A stretch of DNA of 62,000 nt from Glandiceps talaboti (Eukaryota; Hemichordata; Enteropneusta; Spengelidae). The position numbers and the translations under genes are program-made. Every line of letters starts with the position of its first letter. The stretch's first letter is position 1. The notes under the pieces were generated by a model, which worked only from the letters and a program-made list of their open reading frames with translations, was not told where the DNA came from and searched no databases. Shown here piece after piece: positions 11,641-62,000 of the stretch. The stretch lies in NCBI RefSeq assembly GCF_964340395.1, contig NC_135571.1, positions 8,667,953 to 8,729,952 of the forward strand, read 5' to 3'.

Positions 11641-12470
11641 TAGACTCGAGGGTCTTATTTAGATAGTAGTGCGGCGTACTAAGCAATCGGATGGCTGTTT
11701 CGTTGAGGTCTTATGCAGAAGCCGTTTGACCTCGCGTTCATTAGCACCGCCGTGCCAACAAACGGGTGTCTATTGACACCGAGGAGCAGTAAGTACGGTA
11801 CGACGCGACGTTGACCTCAGCTAGCTTTCCTTACCTCAGCTAGGTCGAGGTTTTAGCTGTTTCCGGAACAAATTACTTGACGATATTGTGGGCTATCTTC
11901 GTTTAGAATAGCTTCCGATGGATGGGAGGTGATGTGAACAGTTAAAAAACATTACTGTTTAGCTCACGTCATTATAGTACATACGTACGGAACCATACAA
12001 TTTACAAAACAACAAGCGATCGACCTTGAAAATGTGACCGTCGTTGTACAAAAATTTATGCATATTTCGACTGATTACCACTCTTAACAGTTGCGTTACA
12101 AGGTGAGCAAGTCACCTAGTAATGTACTTACGTGTCATTTTCGCAGATTTTGGAGTATTTGTTGGAACCACGAGTAGTGCTGCGTTGTCCTCGGCTCAGC
12201 AGATCGCGAAAGCAGACAGGCCCAATATTGACACTGAACTCACAATGTGACTCAATCGAAATTCTGTGACCTTGTCAAAAATTAAAGCAATAATTTTCGT
12301 CTAGAACTCGTCTGTGACAAACATGAGAAACTAAAGATCTATTTTTACGTCTAAAAAGTGACTACACATAACCAGAGAACGGAAATACTTACGTTACTTC
12401 GCGATTTCACATTCAGTGAGTCCCCACTCTCGCCATTTTAGGGTTTGAATTATTCTCGCTCTATGCGAGA
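11640..12470. promoter_or_regulatory. CpG-richer stretch, candidate promoter/first-exon region
   Basis: Several CpGs per 60 bp (for example TACGACGCGACG at about 11800) while neighbouring sequence has few. On the minus strand a donor-like GTAAGT follows AAGTAAC at about 12400, and on the plus strand the frame from 12473 meets a donor-like ATG|GTAAAA near 12536. No coding exon can be linked to either, so this is only a candidate. Confidence 0.4.
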
Positions 12471-12821
12471 TCATGCAAACAAGTATGATACACTGCGAGA
12501 CTTCAAAGTTTGTCGAACTCTCCATCCCAGAAATGGTAAAAGTTGTCTGCGGTTGCTGTCATAACAGTTTTTTGTACAATTTTACTACACAAATACATTT
12601 ACCCACAGGTGATTCAATACTGTTCAGGGTGTACAATGTTACAATGTTAATTTTTAAGTCATCATTACAAAACAGTTTCAAAAGACGTCCCAGTTGCACA
12701 GCTTTATACATTGAAGAAAATATAAACAATGCACAACAGAGCAAAGAGACCCACGTTTGAACAGAACTACGCGGTAACAAGTCTATTTCTGACGCAGCTG
12801 TGGTTTTCATCAGAGTACAGT

Positions 12822-12871
<50 letters not shown>

Positions 12872-13430
12872 GGGTTTTTTATTTATATAAATGGTCACAC
12901 CTAACAATTTGCATGACAATGCATATATATATAGAAACTGGTGAAAACGTATTATAATTTTCGTTACGTAAACATACGTAATCACATATTGTTCAGATGG
13001 CATGTCTGTCAATGTTGACATGTGTTTGTCTGTCTGTCTGTTTGTTTGTTTGTTTGTTTGTTTGCTTGCTTGCTTGCTTGCTTGCTTGAGAAATGTATGA
13101 GAAATTATCTGAATTAGAAGAAAATGAGTTCGTTTATTTCCGATACTAGTCTGGCCTCGTTCTACTTTCATTTTCATCCATATGTAGTCGGGTCATCTCT
13201 GGTCTTTTTAGTATATTGTGTCTGTTATCAGTTATGTGTTGTTCTTCATTGTTCTTTTAATGTGAAAGGACCACAGTGGAAATCAGTTGTTAAAACTTTT
13301 TGTGTCATCCTCGAAACTCGGCAGATTTAATTCTTTTACAGCATTCCCTTGGATGACTTATAACTGTACTCAGTGTCCAGCGGGCGAGATTTTAGGAATG
13401 TGATTATAAACGCTAAGCTTTTTTTTACTG
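12471..13430. other. Intergenic with (GTT)n and TGTC/TTTG/CTTG arrays
   Basis: (GTT)17 at about 12821-12871 and a compound TGTC-TTTG-CTTG array at 13030-13086. No supported gene. Confidence 0.7.
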
Positions 13431-13433
13431 TTT

Positions 13434-13557
13434 ATTACGGACTAGTCCTGCTTGCATACGGAGGAATTCGGGACTCGATTCTGACAATTGTCCCTCCCCC
13501 TCCCAAGTCAGTAATACAGACTCGTGCACCGTCATGTAAGCAGGACTAATTACGGAC
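13434..13557. mobile_element. Second TAGTC-type MITE with 9-bp target duplication
   Basis: Element 13443-13548 (106 bp) with inverted ends TAGTCCTGCTTGCATACGG / TTAGTCCTGCTTACATGACGG, flanked by an exact direct repeat ATTACGGAC (13434-13442 and 13549-13557). Its termini resemble those of the element at 5326. Confidence 0.87.
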
Positions 13558-13814
13558 AGAATGGTGCCAGCCGATACGTATTTACATGTAACGTAATACG
13601 ACAATGGAAACCAAACTTCCGGCAAAGAAATTACAAACAGGCCATATATCCATGAAATAACACAAACTAAAACTAAAACTATTGTCATGACATGTTGACA
13701 TATGTTTCTAAATTGACTTGGTTTAATTGTACTCACATATGGCGGAGTTTCTGATGAATTCCATGATCTTGAAGTGAGAATATTTTTTTATTTTTTCGAT
13801 TTTTTTAAACTTTT

Positions 13815-13821
13815 TTTATTT

Positions 13822-13885
<64 letters not shown>

Positions 13886-13930
13886 TTTTTTTTTTAATTT
13901 TTTTTATTTATTTTTTTTTTTGGGGGGGGG
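13815..13930. repeat. (TTTA)n microsatellite ending in poly-T/poly-G
   Basis: (TTTA) repeats to about 13886, then a T-rich run followed by TTTTTTTTTT and G9-10. Confidence 0.9.
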
Positions 13931-15177
13931 GTCCAGTGTTTATACTTTCTTCATCACAGGATAATTAACAAAGGCACTGCTGTCATCCTGTAATCTATAC
14001 TTCCTCTTCGATCGAACAACAATACACGAGGGCCATATTCTTTGTTTTAAGCGTACACCTCGGTTTCCGCAGCAGTGGGTAAAATTAACGTCATCCACGT
14101 AAACATATAATTTATTGAGCAAACCAAAAACTTCACCATAAATGATACCATATGGCGCCCTGAATAATAAATTATGAGTAATATGTAGGTAAATGTGGCC
14201 TAAAAATACATAATATATTCATTTATCATCATAATTATGGAAAGCACGTCATAGGTTGAGGACAACGGGGTAGATTGTTCTTTTACGGTTCGCCTTTTGG
14301 CGTCAGATCTCTCGGCCAGGGTCATTGATTGTACATTTATCATGTATCGTTTAACGAGCTTTCAAGTTTCTGACGACCTGACGTTTTCCCGCCAAAATAG
14401 CATTTTGAGCTCAAAATTGCGAAATTTTCGAAATTTGCTTTTGTCTATGATGTACTAGGCAAAAGTTCAAAATAAATTGTTAAAATCAGTCATTTTAAAT
14501 AAGAAATATTTAAAAGGTTCGCCGGAAGATTGCCTCTCGATTAAATCGACAAAAAATATGTTAATTGAAAATTTCCGTTAAATTGTGTCACGATTCCATT
14601 AAATTGTGTCACGACTAAAGAAATATGGGCCGTAAATCACATAAATTATAAAAGTCGACCATTTCACATCAAAATGAGACGGCCTTATTAAAGAAAATAT
14701 TGCAAATTCCTGTAAAAATTAGAGTGAACATATCCTTTGTTCTTCGTTTCAGTGCACGTTAGCATCTGGTTACATGAAGTCAAGGTGAGCTCAAGGTAAG
14801 TTTAACAGAGGTCATACGAAAAAAGCCCCGATTCTTGAGGCTTTGCACGTACGTCCTCGCCATGAACCCGACCGCTGGAGACGTCGACATGGATATGATA
14901 AACCCACATGTACCGAGATGGTATAGTTTGTGGGGATGTAATTATATCTAAAAACGGATATAAATACTAGTACGGTATCACGAAAGCTGCATGCGATTAC
15001 AAATTGAAAGTTCAACTCTAGACGTCACTAAAACCATAGAAGAGATGCAATTTTTATTTTACTCTGTAGACTGTCAAAATTACGACAACCTATTTTCAGC
15101 TGAACAACCAGGCCAACTAACTCGGTCTTACAAAAATTCGTGCCAATGCAAAAGCGTTGCAGCGCAAATTAACAATC
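13931..15177. other. Intergenic, nothing recognised
   Basis: No supported gene; moderately more CpG than the flanks between 14.2 and 14.9 kb. Confidence 0.4.
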
Positions 15178-15415
<238 letters not shown>

Positions 15416-16400
15416 ATCAATCTGTCATCATTTTCTCAGAAACGAACAGTCCATTTTCGTGGTAATGGCGACAAATACTATTTTTTAGTCGAGGTCAGGT
15501 CGTGCGAGGAAAATAGCATATCGAAGTCCGTACATCAAATGGTTTTGTCCATATAACCACACTATGACCCTTGTTGGCGCTACTTACATTTAACAATAAA
15601 CGCTCAGTGGTACACGAATGCACGTATACTACGGGAGGGCAGTGCAGTGTGATGAAATCTGATGAACCGTAGACGCTCCACGGTGGAGGGTCTGTGGTAT
15701 AAGTCATCAACAAACTTATTATTGGAAAAGTGATGTTTTGAGCATGTGATGATGTGGCCGCGGGAAATGGCTTTCGGTCAAACTTTAAACGTCCATGCTG
15801 GGGTATTGATTGCTTGGAGTGAGAGGGGAGGGGGGGGTTATATGATACTGTGTAGTGTCATATATACACAAAACATGCCTATGTATCGGGAAGTATTCTG
15901 ATTTAAGTGCAGAGCTTGGGTCGTGACAATGCACTTATAGTTACTCGAATGAAATAATAGTATTGTTTTCTCTCAAGCCATACTTACTGATGATTGAATT
16001 CACCTAGGTCTACGTCACAGTCGACCGGGTTCATTACATTAGTGAACGTGTTTGCTACGTGTTTGAGTTGAGTTTTTCCTACGTGCATTGAACTCGCCAT
16101 GACCTTGTGTTGAACTCTGTTGAACTTTGTTATTAATTAAACAACAAGCGACTACTTTTCTCTAAATTGTTACAAGACTCCATCTCTCGTACCCCTCAGT
16201 TTTATGGAACTGGTTATTTGTGGACAGGACGAAATTAACGAACTCATTTATTTTTAATTCAAAAAGCCTATCAAATGCTATTTTTTTGGGAAAGGGTGCA
16301 TAGGTTGGAGATAATCACTCCCTATTAGTAAAATCACCACGAGTTCATCCGAGCTTCTGTTTCATCCGTTTCCTATACTGTACTGTACTGTCCAAATTAG
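15416..16400. other. Intergenic, nothing recognised
   Basis: No supported gene; a G-run GAGGGGAGGGGGGGG lies near 15822. Confidence 0.4.
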
Positions 16401-16469
16401 TCCGGGAAGGGGGGGGGGGGGCGCTACTCCCCTTATTTAAGCAAACGTATGCGCGCCGCCCTTTGGGGT

Positions 16470-16740
16470 GCGTTTTCTAGCCCTTTGGTCTAAAATGGGG
16501 TCTGCGTTTTTCGAGATGAGTCTAAGACGGGGTCCTCTTTGCAGTATTTTCGATTTTGCTTGGTCTAAAATGTGGTCCACTGCACACGGCCCTTTACCAA
16601 ACCATACTTGCCCAAAATGTTGTCTCCTTTAGAGGAAAATGTATTTTGGTCTAAATTTTCATCTTTTAAAAACCAGTAATGGTCTAAAATGGGATATTGA
16701 TTTTTGGTCAAAGTGGGTCTAAAATGGGGCCTGGGGTTTC
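16470..16740. repeat. Internal GGTCTAAAATGGG repeat
   Basis: The word GGTCTAAAAT (or close) recurs at least six times at irregular spacing, with variants TCTAAGACGGGGTC and TCTAAATTTTC. Degenerate low-complexity repeat or transposon remnant. Confidence 0.65.
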
Positions 16741-17600
16741 CAGCATTGGCCACACACCCCCACCAGAGCTGGCCACCGGTACATTAGTCAAGTAGTCTGT
16801 AAAGGTACGCCGTGACATGCAGGGCGCCCTAGTATCACATCGGCCAACTCCGGTGAGGGCGGTCGGCGGAACGACATGACGTAATTTACAGTCTATATAG
16901 TTTGTATACTTTTTTTGAAAAATATAAATTTCCATAGCAATATTACAAGTGCATGTATGTATGTCCATACAGCGGATTTCATAATACCGTTCAGGAGGTC
17001 TGTTTGATACAACCATGCAAAAAAAAACGATACAAATCTAGCTACACGATATGTAAATTAGCTTACATTTTGAGATGACAAGATTGACTAACTATTAAAT
17101 TCCCCGGGTTAAATTCCATACAACATTTTGTCTAAATGAAATGAACTGACCTGCCAGCATGCACACATTAACTTCAGACATCAAAACATTGGTTCCCGCA
17201 TGTCCGTGTCTTCAAAATATCAGACATTTTCGAAAAAAAACAACAGAACCCAACTTGGCATACACTTCATGTTAAAGCATGTAGTATTCAAACACCCTCT
17301 TGAGGGCGCTATACATTTATGATTTTGCATGCTACACCTACGTCTGGAAAAGTTGCACGTTTTGTTTTTGAGTTCACATTTAAGTTTTAACATCATAGTC
17401 AGATTATACAACTCATTAAAAAAAATTTTAAATGTCCATAACGCGATTTTTTTGTATTAAATAGTTTTTCTTTATTATTTATTTTACACCAGTCAAAAAA
17501 TTCCATTTACATGATAAAAATGGGGTCAGTCACATGTATATATTAAATCACCCAAATTCTGTTCTCTTCATGATTTAAATATTCCTGTCAATCACTAGAT
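16741..17600. other. Intergenic, nothing recognised
   Basis: Short minus-strand ORFs here show no recognisable product; one ends by chance in FENV-stop after a poly-Phe run and is not supported as the phosphatase tail. Confidence 0.4.
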
Positions 17601-17628
17601 ATTTGCATACATTTGCATATCAAGTTAT

Positions 17629-17725
17629 TGTCCAATTATAATCCAATTTACAAGGATATTGTCCAATTAAAATCAATTTTACAAAGACATTGTCCAATCA
17701 TAATTTGTTTTACAAAGATATTCAG
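17629..17725. repeat. ~37-bp tandem repeat, three units
   Basis: ATTGTCCAATTATAATCC, ATTGTCCAATTAAAATC and ATTGTCCAATCATAATT, each followed by a TTTACAA(A/G)GA element. Confidence 0.75.
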
Positions 17726-18327
17726 GAATCCTTTGTCATGCTTCAAATATATAAAAATATGCCATAGTTTCTAAAATAATGTCCTGAGTAAAAAATAACA
17801 TGCATATTTTTTATAAAAAATAGCCCCCATAGACGAAAACATAATAAAGTGACCATAAATATACAGATATTGCCTGAATAAAATAAGTTAGTATAAAAAA
17901 TTACAAAACATCACAAAACTCTTGTATAAAAAAGCAAATTTTTTTGCACAAGAAAAAGTTCTTTTGAAGTCGAAATATTGCAGTGTATATTGGAAGAGCT
18001 TCCTAATTTCTTCATTTCTGGAGTCTGTTTCTTATTGCTAAAATGTAATGGGTGGCCTTGCACCTTTGAAAAGGCTTTTCTGATTGGCTAAAATATTCAA
18101 AATTAAATGAATAAGCTAGCATCAGCCAACCATACAAGGTGACTTTTAAAATTCAGGTAGTAATTGAAATGTACTTTACAATATTAAGAAATAAAATGCT
18201 GAAGTTCAATAATGCAAATAATGTGTAAGGTTTTTTTTTCAGAAAAAAAATGTCAAACTTTGAGTAGTGTCCAATTAGAAGACATCTAAGATAAGAAGAA
18301 CTGTATAACAAATGCAAATGAGGAATG

Positions 18328-19685
18328 CCATATATGGTATTAAACCCCTACATTCCCTTATTTGGAATACTGTACATAAACAGGCAAAAGATGCCCTAAT
18401 TTGGAATACAAATACATGAACATACTCAGAGCATGCCCTTATTAGGGAAACCTTCTCATACTGGAATTATTTACATATTTTAATAATGCTGCAAAGGAAG
18501 TGTTGAGGAAAATTTGGAAACTTTAAAAATAAATTTTAATTTCAATTTACCTGCATTTGTTAATCTTAGAACAATACTTTCTCATCTAAAATTATCATCA
18601 TGATATATTTATAATACTTATGGTCTCTCCACCCCTCTGGCACAATGGTTTGATCTGCCCTTATTTGGAATACGGGCACTGTCCACCATTACAGAGATAA
18701 GAGGTAAGATAGATCATGATTTTGAAGGAAGACAAAAATTACAGACATACAATTTTGTAAAATTTCTTTAAAGGAAGAATTTGATGACCTTCTATGTAAA
18801 GTTTTTAACAATATTCCAACCCAAAATAAAATACTAAAAGCTAAAATTTTCTAAAATCAATCTAACAGCTCTAAAAAAGAATTTCTAAAACACTAAGTTT
18901 ATGTAAATTGTTAGTCAACATCAAGGTTATAATGTAAAAAAATGTTTTTGTTTTTAACATGGTCTCTTTTTTTTATTTTGCACTAGTTGAGCTGAGGACC
19001 ACGTAATTACTTTTTTTTTTGTCAAAATGAAAACCCATTAACTTACAGAAATAAAAAAAATGTTATGATATGTCTGAGATAAAATACTGAAGATAATACA
19101 ATGCTTTGAAAAGTTTGGGTAATCATTAAAAAAATTATATCTTTTGGGAAGGTTTTTGAAAATTTTGACCTTCTGCTCAAGGAAAATTGTTTTGATTTTG
19201 CATTTGGTTAAAATTTCTTTTTCATTCTTTGATAATTGTGAGCAAAATTATCAATGTGTTCGACATCGCAAATTTTATTTTTTTACAGCTCAACCATTTT
19301 ATCATTTGGATCCAGATTTTCGATCTCATCGGGATCAACCTTCTTGGAGGGATCTGAGAAAAAAATATATACAAAAACAACGTTAAATTTTCATATTATT
19401 CAATTCAATTTTAAGAAAAACCTTTCATGGTTATCCAAAATAAAGTTATATCCCTCATCACTTTCAATATGCCCTTATTTGGCATCCAGATCTACATGCC
19501 CTTATTTGGCATCCAGATCTACATGCCCTTATTTGGCAAATGCCTACATGTATACAGCTTTAGGGGCTTACTGATTTGTATGCACTTATTTAGAACGCTT
19601 ATTTGGAATCACTGATTTACATGCCCTTATTTGGTAGATACCCATATGTGGCTTACTGATTTGCATATAATATGTCCTTATTTGG
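18328..19685. promoter_or_regulatory. Cluster of ten CArG-box matches (CC[A/T]6GG)
   Basis: Matches at 18328, 18356, 18395, 18437, 18659, 19473, 19500, 19527, 19625 and 19676 (start positions); seven are CCTTATTTGG, the others CCATATATGG, CCTAATTTGG and CCTTATTAGG. Three (19473-19536) lie in a 27-bp minisatellite. CArG boxes are the known target of SRF/MADS proteins; function here is unproven. Confidence 0.5.
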
Positions 19686-20788
19686 CATACATGATCTAAT
19701 ATATTAGGATGTCATGAGTTAAATGCATGCATTATTTGGAACATCTTTCTTTAAATAAGATATACTGGTACATTTGGATATGTGAATACTAATTACTATT
19801 ATAACACATCATTTTCAGTGATTGGCTTAGACAGTGTCATGTGGTATGGACTAGTGACCTCAATTTGCATAGGGGGTAATATTCATTTTCTATTTTCCTG
19901 AGGGCAATATAGCATGTCCTTCTGGTGAATTGTTTGACTCTGCCTGAAAATGAGATGTGTTATAAAACACTTATTGCCTTGCCTTATTCGGGCACTAGTA
20001 GACGTCATATTACCCCTCATGCTGCTATTTAGCACCTATGATTGTATTTCCCTCAGCTTTCAGCCTCTAGAAATAGTTGCCAAATAACAGCCCCTGGGGT
20101 AACAGACGTTAACTATAAATGCCTTCATAGCCAGGCAATAAGTATATATCATATCACTGATTACTTTTTCTGAAAGATGATAACTTTGTTTTTATGTTAA
20201 GAACTACAATATATATTATAATTTCACTTTTATACATATTACATGAAAACATTAAAACAAAGAAAATGTGTTATGGTTTGAAAATGCCTCTTATGGTATT
20301 TAGCATGTTACCATTACATTTTAATTTTATGAAAGTTTAGAAGTTAGACATTCTTTAGATTTTAACATGTGCAAATGAAGCTAACTAGCATGTGCAGATT
20401 TTGCAAAAAGATGCTTGGCTATTACCTATTGCATTCTTTAAACCACAATTCATCAGTTCTACAGATACAAATTGCAAATAGCGGAAAAAATTTAAAAAGT
20501 GCAAATGTTGCGTGTTTTGCTGGTTATTAAAGCACCTCCTTTGGAAGCCAAACCACTGAGACATGTGTGTGTGACTCGTTTGTTTTGTGTGTGTTGCGTA
20601 CATGCTTCTCATTGTTCTGTTACCCAGTGTACAGCAATTATGCATGCAATAATCTGTGCAAATGAGATAGCAGCATTGCCAATGAGAATATGCACACCTC
20701 CTGTACTTTCAGTCAAGCAAGAACCATTGTAGAAATGTCGATGACAACAACATGCCACCCTAGGGATAAGAAGTTCAAAGGGCTACAA

Positions 20789-20870
<82 letters not shown>
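20789..20870. repeat. (ACAG)n microsatellite
   Basis: About 20 uninterrupted ACAG units. Confidence 0.95.
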
Positions 20871-20871
<1 letters not shown>

Positions 20872-21163
20872 TACACAACAGATTCTAAACTTCATAACTA
20901 AACTCTAGCTAACCCTATGCCCAGTAATAACATGTTCATTGTCATTATTTGACAAATGAAAACTATCTAAAAATTGTTTCATATCCTTCTGGTCTTCTCA
21001 CAGAGAAAAAAAGGTGGAACTAACCAAGGATAAAAACATTGTGATTGTTACGTATCTACTTTCATCTGTTTGTGTTTGTGAATGTGTGGCTGAGAAAGGA
21101 TGAAAGAGGAGAGACAGAAATAAGAGAGTAGGAAAGAGAGAGATTGAGTATGAAAGAGTGAAA

Positions 21164-21193
21164 GAGTGAGAGAGAGAGAGAACATAAAGTGTG

Positions 21194-21288
<95 letters not shown>

Positions 21289-21312
21289 AGGGAGGGAGGG
21301 AGAGAGAGAGAA
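21164..21312. repeat. (GA)n microsatellite with GGGA interruption
   Basis: Long GA run with a (GAGG)n patch near 21282-21300, about 90 bp downstream of the last identified phosphatase exon. Confidence 0.95.
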
Positions 21313-21406
21313 TAACCATTTGAAATAGAAAGAGATAGATGATGTTTGTATGCATTTTTGTGTTGTGTGAGTGAAAAGTCAATGAATATACTACATGATT
21401 ACTTAC

Positions 21407-61005
<39,599 letters not shown>

Positions 61006-61680
61006 CTGAAAGAGAAAGAAATTTTGGCAATCAAGATTTTGTCCACTTTTATTTGTATTTATTTAAATTTTTATTTATAAAATTTATAACAATTTATAAA
61101 AACCTTGTCCATTCTGGTTTTTAATCTAGCTATAACTATGAAAATATATATTCAGTGTTCACAGGGGAATGGAATAAGTAAAGGAGAATATGTATTCTAC
61201 GGTTGATTATATCAACAACACAAAACTGATAGAAAAATACACATTCAGTGTTTGAAAGAGAACGAACTTTGTGTAAAAAAATATTAGCTGTCAACATTTC
61301 TTACTGTATGGTTACTTAAATTGGCTACAATTAATTGATGGGAAATATCTATTTTGCACAAAAAATGGATGAAAACAAATCAGTATTTTATTTTATTTCA
61401 TTTCCCAATGCTTTTAATTTTTAAATTACTATTGTTCAGATCTTTTGAATATTTTTATAATAGAAAGGGTGATATAAAAAATAAATAAATGTTAAATGTT
61501 GTACTCTATGTTTACACAGTTAGCTGATAGAAAGACGTACTTTGTATTCAGGAATTATTCGGATGTAAACAAAAACACAAACAAATGCCGGTGATTAGAT
61601 TATTTACTTAACACATGGCATATCATTCTATCAGGTAGCTGTGCAAGCATAGAGTACAATCTCTAATTAACATGCACAAA
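61006..61680. other. Intron 5' of FN3-1, AT-rich, no exon seen
   Basis: Two weak copies of TATATTCTGTGTTC/TATATTCAGTGTTC follow the exon. No further FN3 exon is visible up to the right edge. Confidence 0.55.
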
Positions 61681-61682
61681 TA

Positions 61683-61923
61683 GGGAACTTGCAATCCAGA
61701 CTGAGCATGCTCAGATGCAAAGGACTATGGGATTATCTGTGGTTATCGTAATACCTAATCTGGAGCTACTGATAAAATAAACCTCCCACAATGGTCAGGG
61801 TAACTATGAACTGATTATTTGTGGTTGCAAATGGAACATTATTGTTTACAATGCTAATTGATAAGTATTTATTATCACATTTCCCATGATGCCACATTCA
61901 ACATGGCGGATTTGCAAGTTCCC
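61683..61923. mobile_element. MITE family 1, copy 3 (inverted)
   Basis: 241 bp, GGGAACTTGCAATCC ... TTGCAAGTTCCC with TA on both sides (61681-61682, 61924-61925). Reverse complement of the copy at 1019 over its full length. Confidence 0.9.
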
Positions 61924-62000
61924 TATTTTTTAATTATTGTGTTTTCAGTGAATATATTGTTGGTTGTCTCATCAAAAAAATAATACTCTAGCTACAGCTA

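Larger units (their letters stand above)
17726..21060. other. AT-rich tract downstream of the phosphatase gene
   Basis: No coding exon recognised. It may contain the 3' UTR, a tail exon of the phosphatase, or be intergenic. Includes a cluster of CC[A/T]6GG words (18328-19685) and an (ACAG)n microsatellite (20789-20870). Confidence 0.5.

Noticed and set aside
12473-12760. 95-codon plus-strand frame beside the CpG-rich stretch
   Set aside because: The first ~20 codons could be a first exon with donor ATG|GTAAAA, but no downstream exon or homology was seen; the rest looks like random AT-rich sequence.
17220-17411. Minus-strand frame ending FENV-stop, considered as the phosphatase tail
   Set aside because: The ending recalls YENV of vertebrate R3 tails, but the preceding residues are a poly-Phe run and unrelated sequence, and no acceptor in the needed phase is evident.
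20690-20908. Frames with RQTD or CLSV repeats
   Set aside because: Both are the (ACAG)n tetranucleotide array read on opposite strands.
20900-21100. Possible tail exon downstream of PTP exon 8 (acceptors near 21065 and 21025)
   Set aside because: Two weak acceptors give short in-phase tails ending soon in stops, but neither tail has a recognisable R3 motif, so choosing between them would be guessing.

Overview
This is a metazoan genomic window. It is AT-rich and has short, intron-interrupted coding exons, many micro- and minisatellites and several families of short inverted-repeat transposons. The style suggests a marine invertebrate, perhaps a non-vertebrate deuterostome such as a hemichordate or cephalochordate. 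That placement is an impression from repeat style and from the protein family, not a proof.

The one gene I can establish is on the minus strand. It fills the right two thirds of the window, from about 61.0 kb (upstream) to about 21.4 kb (downstream). It encodes a very large single-domain receptor-type protein tyrosine phosphatase of the R3 class (PTPRB/PTPRJ/PTPRO/PTPRH/PTPRQ and fly Ptp10D are the known relatives). I could place 50 coding exons with GT/AG borders, and their reading phases agree from one exon to the next: 11,601 nt, or 3,867 codons. They are 35 exons that each encode one complete fibronectin type III (FN3) domain between phase-1 introns; three exons for a 36th, split FN3 and the start of the membrane-proximal region; two more membrane-proximal exons, one with an RRKR site; one transmembrane exon; one juxtamembrane exon with a Cys cluster, an NPAY motif and Pro-rich segments; and eight exons for one complete PTP domain. 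The KNRY, WPD, HCSAGVGRSGT and QTE motifs are all intact, so the enzyme should be active. The 5' end (signal peptide and possibly more FN3 domains) lies beyond the right edge. The 3' end is either a stop that overlaps the last GTAAGT or an unlocated further exon.

Introns of this gene are mostly 200-900 bp; the largest (45.9-50.9 kb) holds nested transposon remains. Several introns contain tandem arrays, and two of those arrays include copies of the adjoining exon edge and splice site.

The left third (1-21 kb) has no gene I can support. It holds inverted-repeat elements of at least five families (two with exact 9-bp target duplications), a 33-bp minisatellite that is open on both strands, a CpG-richer stretch at 11.65-12.47 kb that may be a promoter or first exon of an unseen gene, long tetranucleotide arrays, and an AT-rich tract at 17.4-20.9 kb with a cluster of ten CArG-box (CC[A/T]6GG) matches just downstream of the phosphatase gene.
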